A stretch of DNA of 30,251 bases from an uncultured Eubacteriales bacterium (lineage in GTDB: Bacteria; Bacillota; Clostridia; Oscillospirales; CAG-272), in the NCBI GenBank assembly GCA_934467435.1, contig CAKSLR010000006.1:1-30251 (forward strand), read 5' to 3'. Numbering within the stretch: the stretch's first letter is position 1; the number at the start of each line of letters is the position of its first letter. This document shows positions 8,713 through 15,958 of this stretch, piece by piece. A program made the translations under genes and the position numbers. A model generated the notes under the pieces. The model did not search any database. It was not told where the DNA came from and saw only the letters and a list, made by a program, of their open reading frames with translations.

Positions 8713-11313
8713 TTATTTCGCTTCGCGGAAGCTGATGGTCCAGAGCTTCGAGAGCGGCGACTGATATGCCGTCACCTCGGCAAGCGACTCGGAATCAATG
8801 ACATCCGAGTTCCAGATGTAGAGGTTCTTACGCTGATAGGTAGCCAGTTCCACGGAAAGTTCCATGACGAGGTCAAGCGCCTCGGCGTAGATCTTCTTCC
8901 GGTCTTCTTCCACCAGCGTTGCGCGGGCATCTTCAATCAGCAGGGCAAGCCGATCCAGCATCTCCTGCTCTTCTGCCGTACCCTCCTCCTCAATGTAGGG
9001 GAAGCCCCAGTTCTTGATGGAAGTGGCGCTCGAATCCTTGTGGTAAACCTGATACATATCCGGGTCGATGGTAGAGGACCATGCGGCAGCCCAGACGGTG
9101 AGTGCGCCGGAGGCGAGTTTCGACAGGGCGCTGGCATCCTTGGTCACGGTGATATCGAAGCCGATTTCGTTGAGGAGGTTTGCCGCCTTCTGCATGGTCT
9201 GGTAGGCGGGGTGGTCGTTCGAGTCACCGGCGATGGTGAAGGTATAGGTCAGCGTTTCGCCGTTCGTGTTCTTCAGTTTGCCCGATGCGGCATCGAGGGA
9301 ATAACCGGCATCCATGGCGGCGGCAAGCGCGGACTGCTTTGCCTTTTCGTCATTGAACTTGGTGGCGATCTTGTTGCCCATGGCATCGGTCGTATAGTCG
9401 TAGGACTGTTCGAGGTAGTACGGCTGGCAGCCCTTCGGGTATGCCCAGGAGTTCTCGGACATCGAACGGTAGAGGATGCTGGCAAAGGACGGACCGCCGT
9501 AATAGTCGAGGCACAGCCCGGTATCCATGCAGTACATAATCGCGCGGCGGATGTTGATATCGTGAATCTTATCCGCATTGACGCCGATGTAACCGTAACC
9601 GAGGTTGGGAGCAAGGGCATACTGCACGCCGTTCAGTTCCGCGAGTTTGTTGATGTTGGTGCTGGTTGCCTGCGGCTCGGAATAGTAAACTTCCTTGGTT
9701 GCGCCGGTTACGGCATTGAACATCTGGTTGGTGGCAATGACCTTATAACGCAGTTTGCGGATTTTGGCGTTATAGGTGCTCTTCAGTTCGTCCGTGCTTT
9801 TATCGGAGCCGGAGGCGAAGACGGTGTAGAAGTTATTGTTTCTCTCAAAATACACGATGTTATCCGAGAAGAACTCATTCTTCGAGGGGATGGCGGAATC
9901 CGCTTCGCAGGAGGTGGCGGAGTTGGACGCCTTGTAAGGACCTGCGCCGACCGGAACCTGCTTGAGCTGAAGCTGGTCAAAGAACTTCTGATCCGAGAAT
10001 TTCACGCCGAAGCGGTTGTTCTCGATGGAGAAGGCTTTGCTCTCCTCTTCGGTGGAGTAATAACTCATCGGTGCGATGGTGAGGGAGAAGTTGTAGATTG
10101 CCTTCGGGTCCACGCCGTTGATGACGATGCGGAGGACATCGCACTCCTCACCGAGGTCGATGGTTTTGCCATCCTCATCGGGGATGGTGGTGGAACGATA
10201 GGTGGTGATGCCCGAAATGTTCGGGATCTTGAGTTCGCCCTTTGCCACGATGTCGGCAAAGTAATCGGAGATGGCGACGCCCTTGAAGTAGTCCTTCAGG
10301 TTGCCTGCCGTAGCCCAACCGCCGGCGACCACCGCCTTCAGTTTGGTCTTGTAACTGGAGAGCAGTTCGACGCCGAGATTGGCTTTATACACCGTCTCGA
10401 TCATGTTCTGCTCGGAGTGGTCGAAGTCGGCGGCATCATAGCCGTTGTAATCTACCGTATACGTAATGACTTTGGTATCGGGGTCTTTTTCGCTCTTGAC
10501 GGTAATGAGCCCCTCATTGTAAAGGAAGATCTGCCAGGCTTCGGTAAAGCCGAACTTCTTCTTGTAATCGGAAGAGTCGATATCGGTCGAAACGGCGGAG
10601 TTCCAGTCCGACTTCAGTTCTTCACGGAAGAGGGATTCCGCCTTGGCGATGACTTCCTTCATCCGGGCGGTGAGTTCGGAGCGCTCTGCCTTCTCATCAT
10701 CGCACCACTGCACGAGTTCGTCAATCCGTGCGGCGGCAAGCGTGAGGAAGTAGGCGTTGAGCTGCTGCTGCTCGCTCTCGTTTTCCGACTGGGCGCGGTA
10801 TGCCGCCATGCCCTTGATATCCACGGAATAGAGGGTGGAGGAACCGGTATAGATGGGATCCAGCAGCACATAGAGGTTGAAGAGAACGTCCTTGATGGTC
10901 AGATCGGCGCCGTTCGAAAACTTGACACCGTTCTTGATGGCAAAGTGGTATTCGGTGTAGTAGTTATCGTAGTTTTTCTCGGCAATATCGGCGGCGGTGC
11001 CGTGGGTGATATTCGAGAAAGCGAGGGCGATGGATTCCACGTCCCGTCCGGCAACCAGTTTGCCGTTCTTATCGGTGGTCAGCAGCCCGAGCTGGGTCAG
11101 ACCGACGATGTTGCCGTCGGCACCGCTGGTGTAATAGAAGGGGTTGAAAACGCCGTCCAGCGCTTCGCTGGCGATACCGAGAGGCGTATTCTCGTTGGAA
11201 ATACCGTCTTTGCCGCCCCCGTTATCGTCATTCTTTGCAGGGCACGCCGTCAGAATCGGCAGCAGCATACAAAGGGCAAGGGCAAGACAAAGAATTTTTT
11301 TCAGATGTTTCAT
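8713..11313 (-). CDS. oppA: Peptide-binding lipoprotein, SBP family 5 (OppA-like), enlarged
   Basis: The extracellular peptide-binding protein of the transporter, 866 residues against roughly 500-600 for the family. The signal peptide ends in lipobox LTAC, so Cys24 is lipidated and anchors it to the membrane. The fold begins with NPFYYTSGADGNIVGLTQLGLLT, followed by AIKNGVKFSNGADLTIKDVLF (about 125-145). The usual family text resumes at about 393 (VLRIVINGVDPKAIYNF) and continues through VGAGPYK, INKLAELNGVQYALAPNLGY and DINIRRAIMYCMDTGL to the C-terminus. Between about 172 and 385 lies extra sequence, helical and Glu/Ala-rich at first, that I cannot match to the family. AAGGAG is placed about 7 bases before the ATG. 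It follows the upstream lipoprotein gene after 24 bases, so both share a transcript. Confidence 0.92.
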   Translation of the reverse strand: MKHLKKILCLALALCMLLPILTACPAKNDDNGGGKDGISNENTPLGIASEALDGVFNPFYYTSGADGNIVGLTQLGLLTTDKNGKLVAGRDVESIALAFSNITHGTAADIAEKNYDNYYTEYHFAIKNGVKFSNGADLTIKDVLFNLYVLLDPIYTGSSTLYSVDIKGMAAYRAQSENESEQQQLNAYFLTLAAARIDELVQWCDDEKAERSELTARMKEVIAKAESLFREELKSDWNSAVSTDIDSSDYKKKFGFTEAWQIFLYNEGLITVKSEKDPDTKVITYTVDYNGYDAADFDHSEQNMIETVYKANLGVELLSSYKTKLKAVVAGGWATAGNLKDYFKGVAISDYFADIVAKGELKIPNISGITTYRSTTIPDEDGKTIDLGEECDVLRIVINGVDPKAIYNFSLTIAPMSYYSTEEESKAFSIENNRFGVKFSDQKFFDQLQLKQVPVGAGPYKASNSATSCEADSAIPSKNEFFSDNIVYFERNNNFYTVFASGSDKSTDELKSTYNAKIRKLRYKVIATNQMFNAVTGATKEVYYSEPQATSTNINKLAELNGVQYALAPNLGYGYIGVNADKIHDINIRRAIMYCMDTGLCLDYYGGPSFASILYRSMSENSWAYPKGCQPYYLEQSYDYTTDAMGNKIATKFNDEKAKQSALAAAMDAGYSLDAASGKLKNTNGETLTYTFTIAGDSNDHPAYQTMQKAANLLNEIGFDITVTKDASALSKLASGALTVWAAAWSSTIDPDMYQVYHKDSSATSIKNWGFPYIEEEGTAEEQEMLDRLALLIEDARATLVEEDRKKIYAEALDLVMELSVELATYQRKNLYIWNSDVIDSESLAEVTAYQSPLSKLWTISFREAK

Positions 11314-11337
11314 TCTTTTTCTCCTTTTTCGTACCGT

Positions 11338-12474
11338 TTATGCTTCCGTCGGAAGCGCATCTATTTCTTCCACCGTAACATCGGAGGTCACGCCGGTGCG
11401 TTTTTCATCGGGCGATTCCCCGAAAACGCTGTCCGCTGCGGCGACAAGAGAAGAAAGCTCTTTCCCCGCCCCCGTGTAGACCAGCGAACCGTGCAGAGTG
11501 ACATTTTCCAGCGTTACGTGGGTGGTTTCCGTATCTTCATGACACCTGCCGGCAAGAGCGCCAAGGTAGGTGATTTTGCTGTTTTGCTGGTTGGTGAGCG
11601 AAACAACCACACGGAGGTTTTCGAAGGTGATATCGCGGATGACGGCATTTCCGCCGAGTTCGTTGAAGAGCCCGTAATACACCCCCGTCCGCGACTGTGT
11701 TTTGGTGACGGTGAGGTTTTTCACGGTATGCCCGTTGCCGAGAATTTCACCGACAAACGCATCGGGGAAGGTGGTGGCAACGCCGCTCATGTCAATATCG
11801 TTCATGAGGTAATATTTCCCGCCCGCCTTGACCGTTTGCAGATCTTTCGGCTGGGAGACCAGGTAATAATTCCCGACCAGAGTTTTGGCGTACAGGGTTT
11901 CCACCGGGTTTTTCTCATCCCCGTGGTGGGTATAGGGCAGGGTGACGGGCTTTTCAAACGCCGCGTCATAGTAGTAGCCGATGAAGGTATAGCCGTTGGC
12001 TTTCGGCAGGCTGTTCAGCGTCAGGGTGGCGGAAGGAACCTGCATGGTCACCGACTCCGCATTCCCTTCCCCGTAGAGCACGCGCACGCTGAAGTTTACG
12101 ACCCAGCGGCAGTAGAGCGTGATGTTTTCCGTGACCCGGTCGGTTTCAAAATTCCAGGGGCGCTCGGTCTCGGTGCCGTCCGGTGCGGTTTCTTTTACGT
12201 AATATTCTTTCAGGTAGCAGCCGCTGAGGAGCGGTTCCGCGGTATCGGTCCCGTCAGCGCCGAGCGGAAACAGCAGCGAATTCGGCTTGACGTAATAGAC
12301 CTGTTTGTCCATCCCGCTGACGAACCCGCCGTTAAAATCAAAGGTGACATGGCAGGTATAACCGTCTTTTTCCAGTTTGGAGAGTTTATCGCTCTGGGCA
12401 CAGGCGGTACAGACCAGCAGGATAGCCAGAACTGCCACTGCCAGGAAGAGAGTTTTTCTGATGTACGATCTCAT
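11338..12474 (-). CDS. Lipoprotein with InlB-like (Flg_new) and GLUG-type repeats, first gene of the opp operon
   Basis: A 378-residue predicted lipoprotein. The N-terminal hydrophobic segment ends in VCTAC (Cys25), a slightly unusual lipobox with Cys at -3. Residues about 35-125 and 125-205 resemble InlB B-repeat (Flg_new) modules: one holds VTFDFNGGFV and ends ITLYCRWV, the other has NGYTFIGYYYDAAFEKPV. From about 215 the sequence turns to a beta-helix style typical of GLUG repeats (YYLMNDIDMSG, GEILGNGHTVKNLTV, GLFNELGGNAVIRDITF, LGALAGRC). Such modules are found on surface adhesins and polymer-binding proteins; what this one binds is unknown. The start at 12474 is chosen for its signal peptide and a GGGAG site 6 bases upstream; the frame stays open further upstream but without signal character. 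It stands directly behind a strong promoter. Confidence 0.85.
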   Translation of the reverse strand: MRSYIRKTLFLAVAVLAILLVCTACAQSDKLSKLEKDGYTCHVTFDFNGGFVSGMDKQVYYVKPNSLLFPLGADGTDTAEPLLSGCYLKEYYVKETAPDGTETERPWNFETDRVTENITLYCRWVVNFSVRVLYGEGNAESVTMQVPSATLTLNSLPKANGYTFIGYYYDAAFEKPVTLPYTHHGDEKNPVETLYAKTLVGNYYLVSQPKDLQTVKAGGKYYLMNDIDMSGVATTFPDAFVGEILGNGHTVKNLTVTKTQSRTGVYYGLFNELGGNAVIRDITFENLRVVVSLTNQQNSKITYLGALAGRCHEDTETTHVTLENVTLHGSLVYTGAGKELSSLVAAADSVFGESPDEKRTGVTSDVTVEEIDALPTEA

Positions 12475-12487
12475 GTTGGCTCCCGAT

Positions 12488-12531
12488 CGCGCAACTGCGC
12501 GTGTTTTTACAAATTCATTCAAAAATCGCGC
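12488..12531 (-). promoter_or_regulatory. Possible alternating hairpins in the 5' leader of the opp operon
   Basis: The segment at 12497-12501 (CGCGC on the minus strand) can pair with GCGCG upstream at 12527-12531, supported by TTTTT/AAAAA (12521-12525 with 12504-12508). It can also pair with GCGCG downstream at 12488-12492, next to the ribosome site. The two pairings exclude each other. This could be a regulatory leader, but the stems are short and chance is possible in GC-rich DNA. Confidence 0.3.
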
Positions 12532-12566
12532 GGCGGCGCAACCGCACGCCCACACGTCTGTCGCTT

Positions 12567-12595
12567 ATTATAGCACACTTCCCCCGCGAGGTAAA
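12567..12595 (-). promoter_or_regulatory. Sigma70-type promoter of the lipoprotein-opp-protease operon
   Basis: On the minus strand, TTTACC (12590-12595) and a perfect TATAAT (12567-12572) are separated by 17 bases. Transcription should start near 12560, giving a leader of about 85 bases before the ATG at 12474. Confidence 0.85.
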
Positions 12596-12659
12596 GTGCC
12601 TTTTGTAAAGTTTTACGACTTCGCCGTGATTTTTTTCGGCGGGCGAGGGTGGGCGGAGG

Positions 12660-12675
12660 GGCGGGGGCCCCCGCC
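12660..12675. terminator. GC palindrome after the Ig/helical lipoprotein gene
   Basis: A perfect 16-base palindrome (GGCGGGGGCCCCCGCC) begins 15 bases beyond the stop codon at 12690. It can fold as a 6-bp stem with a GGCC loop. No T tract follows on the minus strand, so it is at best a weak terminator or a 3' end stabiliser. The rest of 12596-12659 is GC-rich with nothing I can identify. Confidence 0.35.
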
Positions 12676-12689
12676 GCTTTCCGCGAAGA

Positions 12690-15600
12690 TCAGTTCAGTT
12701 TCAGTTCGCCGTAGAGGCGGCGCGCTTCACTGTACCCGTTTGCGGTGTAAGTTTCGAATGCGGTCTGTTCGTCTGCCTTGAGGGCGTTATACGCCGTACG
12801 CAGCGCATCCATCGCATCGGCGAGAACCGCCTTATTCGTCTTCCCCGCAGTCGCATTGGTTCCGTCGGGGTTGATCACATAGTTGCGATAGGCTTCCTCA
12901 AAGGCAATGAGCGCCTCCACCGCATCGGTGGCGTAGGGCGTGCTCTCTTCCCCATTCTTGTAGGAGAGGTACTGCTTGGTGAAGCCGCGCAGAGCGCCGT
13001 AATAGGTGTTGAAGTTGCCGTCGAGGATCAGGTAGAACTTCTGGTTATAGACGTTCATCGCACGGAAGGCGCGGATGCCGGAAAGAACCGCATCCACATC
13101 GGCATAGGCATCCCCCTTTGCGTAGCATTTGATCATGTACGCGGTGGCGGAAAGTGCGGCGGGGGTATCGGAATAAACGTGATAGAGGTCGATCAGGTAA
13201 TTGCCGCTGACGGTCAACCCGCGCAGCAGGGTAACCTGATAGTAGTTGATGTAGAAATACGCATAGTCATGGGAAACCGATACTTCGCTTGACATCTGGT
13301 GCAGCCGGGCAAGGCTGAGCGCCTCCTGGACTTCGGCGGGTGCATTCTTACGGATGTCCGCATACAGGGTACGCGCCCGCTCCGCAGCGGAGAGGAAGAG
13401 CGAATAGACCGGAGTGGAGTTCGTGCCGTGGATGAGCGAATACGCCGAGATGGCAGTGCTGAGGTATTCGCTGAGTTCATCGACCTTCGCCTTCCATTCG
13501 CCGAGGTTCGGCTGTTTCGGGTCGGTTTCTTTTACGTATTCGGCAGCGGTGAGGTAGTGCTGATACATGGCGCCGAGGTATTTGTCAAAGTTGCCTTGAT
13601 CCGTTTCCCCGAGGGCGTTGTACGCAGCGCTGACCGCGGCGATATTGTCCCGGAACGCCGCAAAGTCGAGTTTGCCCTGTGCCCGTGCGAAGGATTCCAT
13701 CGCGAGCATCAGATCCCCGAAGGTTGCGTAGGCTTTTTCGGTCAGAACGGTCTTATAGTAGCCGTCCATCAGGTTGACAAGGTAGTTGGTATAGCCGTCC
13801 GAGGTATCCCACATCATGGCGGGGTAACCGCTCATGTAATAGGGGGCGATGGTCTGGAAGAAGCCGTCCAGTTCCCCCGGCGTCATGGTCGAGAGACAGG
13901 AGAAGATCAGTTCCATGCGCTTGCCGTAATCCTCGGTCGTGCGGTAATCCGCATCCTCCAGGACGCGGGAAACCGTGTCGATATACAGGTTGACAAGGGA
14001 AGAGAGGTCAGCATTCACCAGCGCGGTGCCAAGCACCTGATAGAGCCCCATTTTTGTGGTGCGCATGAACGAAAGCAGCGCGCCCATGGTTACTTCGTAA
14101 GGCTGGTTGTCTTTTGTGAGGAATCCGGCAAAGGTAAGCGTGCTTGCCAGATCGCCGTACATATCCTTGTTCTTTGTGAGTTCGGCAAGCAGGGAGTTTG
14201 CCTTGGCATAAGCGGCAAGGAAGTGGGTGGAATCGATCATTCTGCCGCCGGAGAGGTACTGCACATACGCCATGGCAAGAGAGACCTGCCCATACAGTTC
14301 TTCCAGGTCACCGGGGAGAATGATGTTCTTCATCACCCCGATGGCGGCGGTGTTCTTCTGCCCGTAAGCATAGGTATAGAGGATTTCGACCAGGTCGTTC
14401 CCCGAACGCCATGCAGAGGCATATTGGAAGAGCACATCGTCGCTTCTCGTGGTGTAAGCGCCCGAGGTGATGTAGGCGAGGGCGCCGTCCAGTTCCGCAG
14501 AGGCGACGGCAAGCGATTCCGCCGTCCAGGAGGCGGGCACGTTCGCGGTTTTCTCATACAGTCCGATGACATATTCCAGGCGCGCGATGGTATCTTCGTA
14601 TTCCTTCGTCTCATAGACCGAGCCGAGGTAGAGCCCGACGAGATTCTCCCCGAACAGGGTGACATCGGGGAAATCGGCGGCCACGTTCGGCAGGAAGGAA
14701 CCGAAGGCATTGAGCGGTTCGTTTGCGTCCTTCAGGCGGGCGAGATCGGCTTTCGTCGTGGCATAAGTCTTTGCCACGATGGTGATGGCGTTATCCTTCA
14801 GCACGAAGGTATCGGCAAAGGAAGCGACCGCTTTCTGCCAGGCATCCAGCCCGTAAACGGCAACGATGCGGACAAGCGAATCGAGCTTCTCGCCTGCCAC
14901 CGCTTTGCGATTGGTCGCCGAAAGGGTGTAATAGAGGCGCATGGCGTCCAGCGCCTTCTCCCCGACTTCCGCGCTCACGGCAGGTGCCGTCTCACCGGTG
15001 AAATCCAGCGCCGGCAGTTCCGCGACCTGGGAAAGAAACAGCGAAACGTCGCTGTAGGTAATGGTGATATCAAAAGAGTTATAGGTGTGGCCGGCGTACG
15101 AGACTTGCAGCGTCTGTACCAGCGGGTTTTCGCGGTTTTCCGCCGTAGCGGCGGAAAGATCAAAACCGCTGACCATATCGGCACTCAGTTCACGGAAGCG
15201 GGTGAGTTCCCCGCCCGCGCTCTTGAAGGTAATATAGCCACCGGTGAGGTCGATGCCCGCATCGTGGCTCTGATAAGCGGTCTTGGTCGGTTTGTGCAGA
15301 TCGGTGGAGGCAACGGCATATACCTTGACGGTGATGCTGCCGGTGTATTCGCCGTAGGTCAGGTTCAGCGCCACATCGCCGGGGTTGGCGGAATCAAAGC
15401 CCGAGACGGTGAGTTTTTCATCGTTCATCGCCACGGTCATGCTGGTACCGTCATCCTTATTGATGCGGACGTGCCCTTTTTCCCGGTTGAAGGTCTCGCC
15501 GACAAAATAGGTCAGTTCGACGTTCTCCGCGCTCATGCGGGGCAGCACCGTGACATCCAGCGTGGCAGTCTTGCCCCGATAGGAGACGGTGACGGTCTGT

Positions 15601-15857
15601 TTGCCGAGGGTAGCGGGGTCATAGCCCTCTACCTTGACGTTTTCATCGGTCATGGCAATTTCCCGGACTTCATCGCCCACTTTGACCGACAGTTTCCCGG
15701 CAGAGAAGTCCAATTCCTGCCCCTGCACGTAGGTCAGCTTCGGCATATTGGCTTTTTTCACCGAAATGTCACTGACCTGCTCGGCGCAGCCGACCATCAC
15801 TGCGGTCAGTGTGCAGAGCAGAAGCAGAAGGATACCGATTTTGGATACTACTTTCAT
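12690..15857 (-). CDS. Large lipoprotein: Ig-like domains plus a long unassigned helical region
   Basis: A 1055-residue predicted surface lipoprotein (signal ends in MVGC, Cys24). The N-terminal quarter has three bacterial Ig-like modules of the Big_3 kind, at about 37-105, 110-180 and 185-270. They show repeated themes such as LTYVQGQELDFSAGKLSV, VKVEGYDPATLGKQTVTVSY and LTVSGFDSANPGDVALNLTY. From about 285 to the end the protein is almost wholly helical, rich in Ala, Tyr, Leu and Asp. It contains loosely repeated units like RLYYTLSATNRKAV, AYNALGETDQGNFDKY and AYNALKADEQTAFETY, which recall FIVAR-type helical repeats without a firm match. The ATG at 15857 has AAGGA about 10 bases and a second AAGGA 1 base upstream. 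No promoter was found in the 101 bases before it. It may bind a polymer at the cell surface, but I cannot assign a function. Confidence 0.85.
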   Translation of the reverse strand: MKVVSKIGILLLLLCTLTAVMVGCAEQVSDISVKKANMPKLTYVQGQELDFSAGKLSVKVGDEVREIAMTDENVKVEGYDPATLGKQTVTVSYRGKTATLDVTVLPRMSAENVELTYFVGETFNREKGHVRINKDDGTSMTVAMNDEKLTVSGFDSANPGDVALNLTYGEYTGSITVKVYAVASTDLHKPTKTAYQSHDAGIDLTGGYITFKSAGGELTRFRELSADMVSGFDLSAATAENRENPLVQTLQVSYAGHTYNSFDITITYSDVSLFLSQVAELPALDFTGETAPAVSAEVGEKALDAMRLYYTLSATNRKAVAGEKLDSLVRIVAVYGLDAWQKAVASFADTFVLKDNAITIVAKTYATTKADLARLKDANEPLNAFGSFLPNVAADFPDVTLFGENLVGLYLGSVYETKEYEDTIARLEYVIGLYEKTANVPASWTAESLAVASAELDGALAYITSGAYTTRSDDVLFQYASAWRSGNDLVEILYTYAYGQKNTAAIGVMKNIILPGDLEELYGQVSLAMAYVQYLSGGRMIDSTHFLAAYAKANSLLAELTKNKDMYGDLASTLTFAGFLTKDNQPYEVTMGALLSFMRTTKMGLYQVLGTALVNADLSSLVNLYIDTVSRVLEDADYRTTEDYGKRMELIFSCLSTMTPGELDGFFQTIAPYYMSGYPAMMWDTSDGYTNYLVNLMDGYYKTVLTEKAYATFGDLMLAMESFARAQGKLDFAAFRDNIAAVSAAYNALGETDQGNFDKYLGAMYQHYLTAAEYVKETDPKQPNLGEWKAKVDELSEYLSTAISAYSLIHGTNSTPVYSLFLSAAERARTLYADIRKNAPAEVQEALSLARLHQMSSEVSVSHDYAYFYINYYQVTLLRGLTVSGNYLIDLYHVYSDTPAALSATAYMIKCYAKGDAYADVDAVLSGIRAFRAMNVYNQKFYLILDGNFNTYYGALRGFTKQYLSYKNGEESTPYATDAVEALIAFEEAYRNYVINPDGTNATAGKTNKAVLADAMDALRTAYNALKADEQTAFETYTANGYSEARRLYGELKLN

Positions 15858-15897
15858 TTCCTTACAATCCTTTTCCTTTTCTTAAAAATGGTTCTAT

Positions 15898-15909
15898 CAC
15901 CGTACGGTG
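15898..15909. promoter_or_regulatory. Perfect 12-base palindrome upstream of the Ig/helical lipoprotein gene
   Basis: CACCGTACGGTG is fully self-complementary and lies about 41 bases before the start codon at 15857, close to a strong hairpin at 15913-15939. It could be an operator half-site pair or part of the same RNA structure. No clear -10/-35 boxes accompany it. Confidence 0.3.
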
Positions 15910-15912
15910 GCA

Positions 15913-15950
15913 CAGCGCCCGCCCCCTCGGCGGGCGCTGCTTGTTTTTTT
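15913..15950 (+). terminator. Strong hairpin with T tract, oriented as a plus-strand terminator
   Basis: An 11-bp perfect stem (CAGCGCCCGCC at 15913-15923 with GGCGGGCGCTG at 15929-15939, loop of 5) is followed on the plus strand by CTTGTTTTTTT, the classical intrinsic-terminator form. On the minus strand, where the genes run, it has A residues before it and no T tract after it. It would stop antisense transcription entering the LRR lipoprotein gene, or act as a 3' hairpin for that gene's mRNA. Confidence 0.6.
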
Positions 15951-15958
15951 CGGGGGTG

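Noticed and set aside
9040..12573. Plus-strand open frame of 1177 codons, and similar long plus-strand frames at 453-2513, 13299-15977, 15809-18499 and 18704-21265
   Set aside because: They lie opposite genes with clear domains, show His/Gly/Val-rich text with no recognisable motif, and lack ribosome sites. GC-biased third positions keep the antisense frame open.
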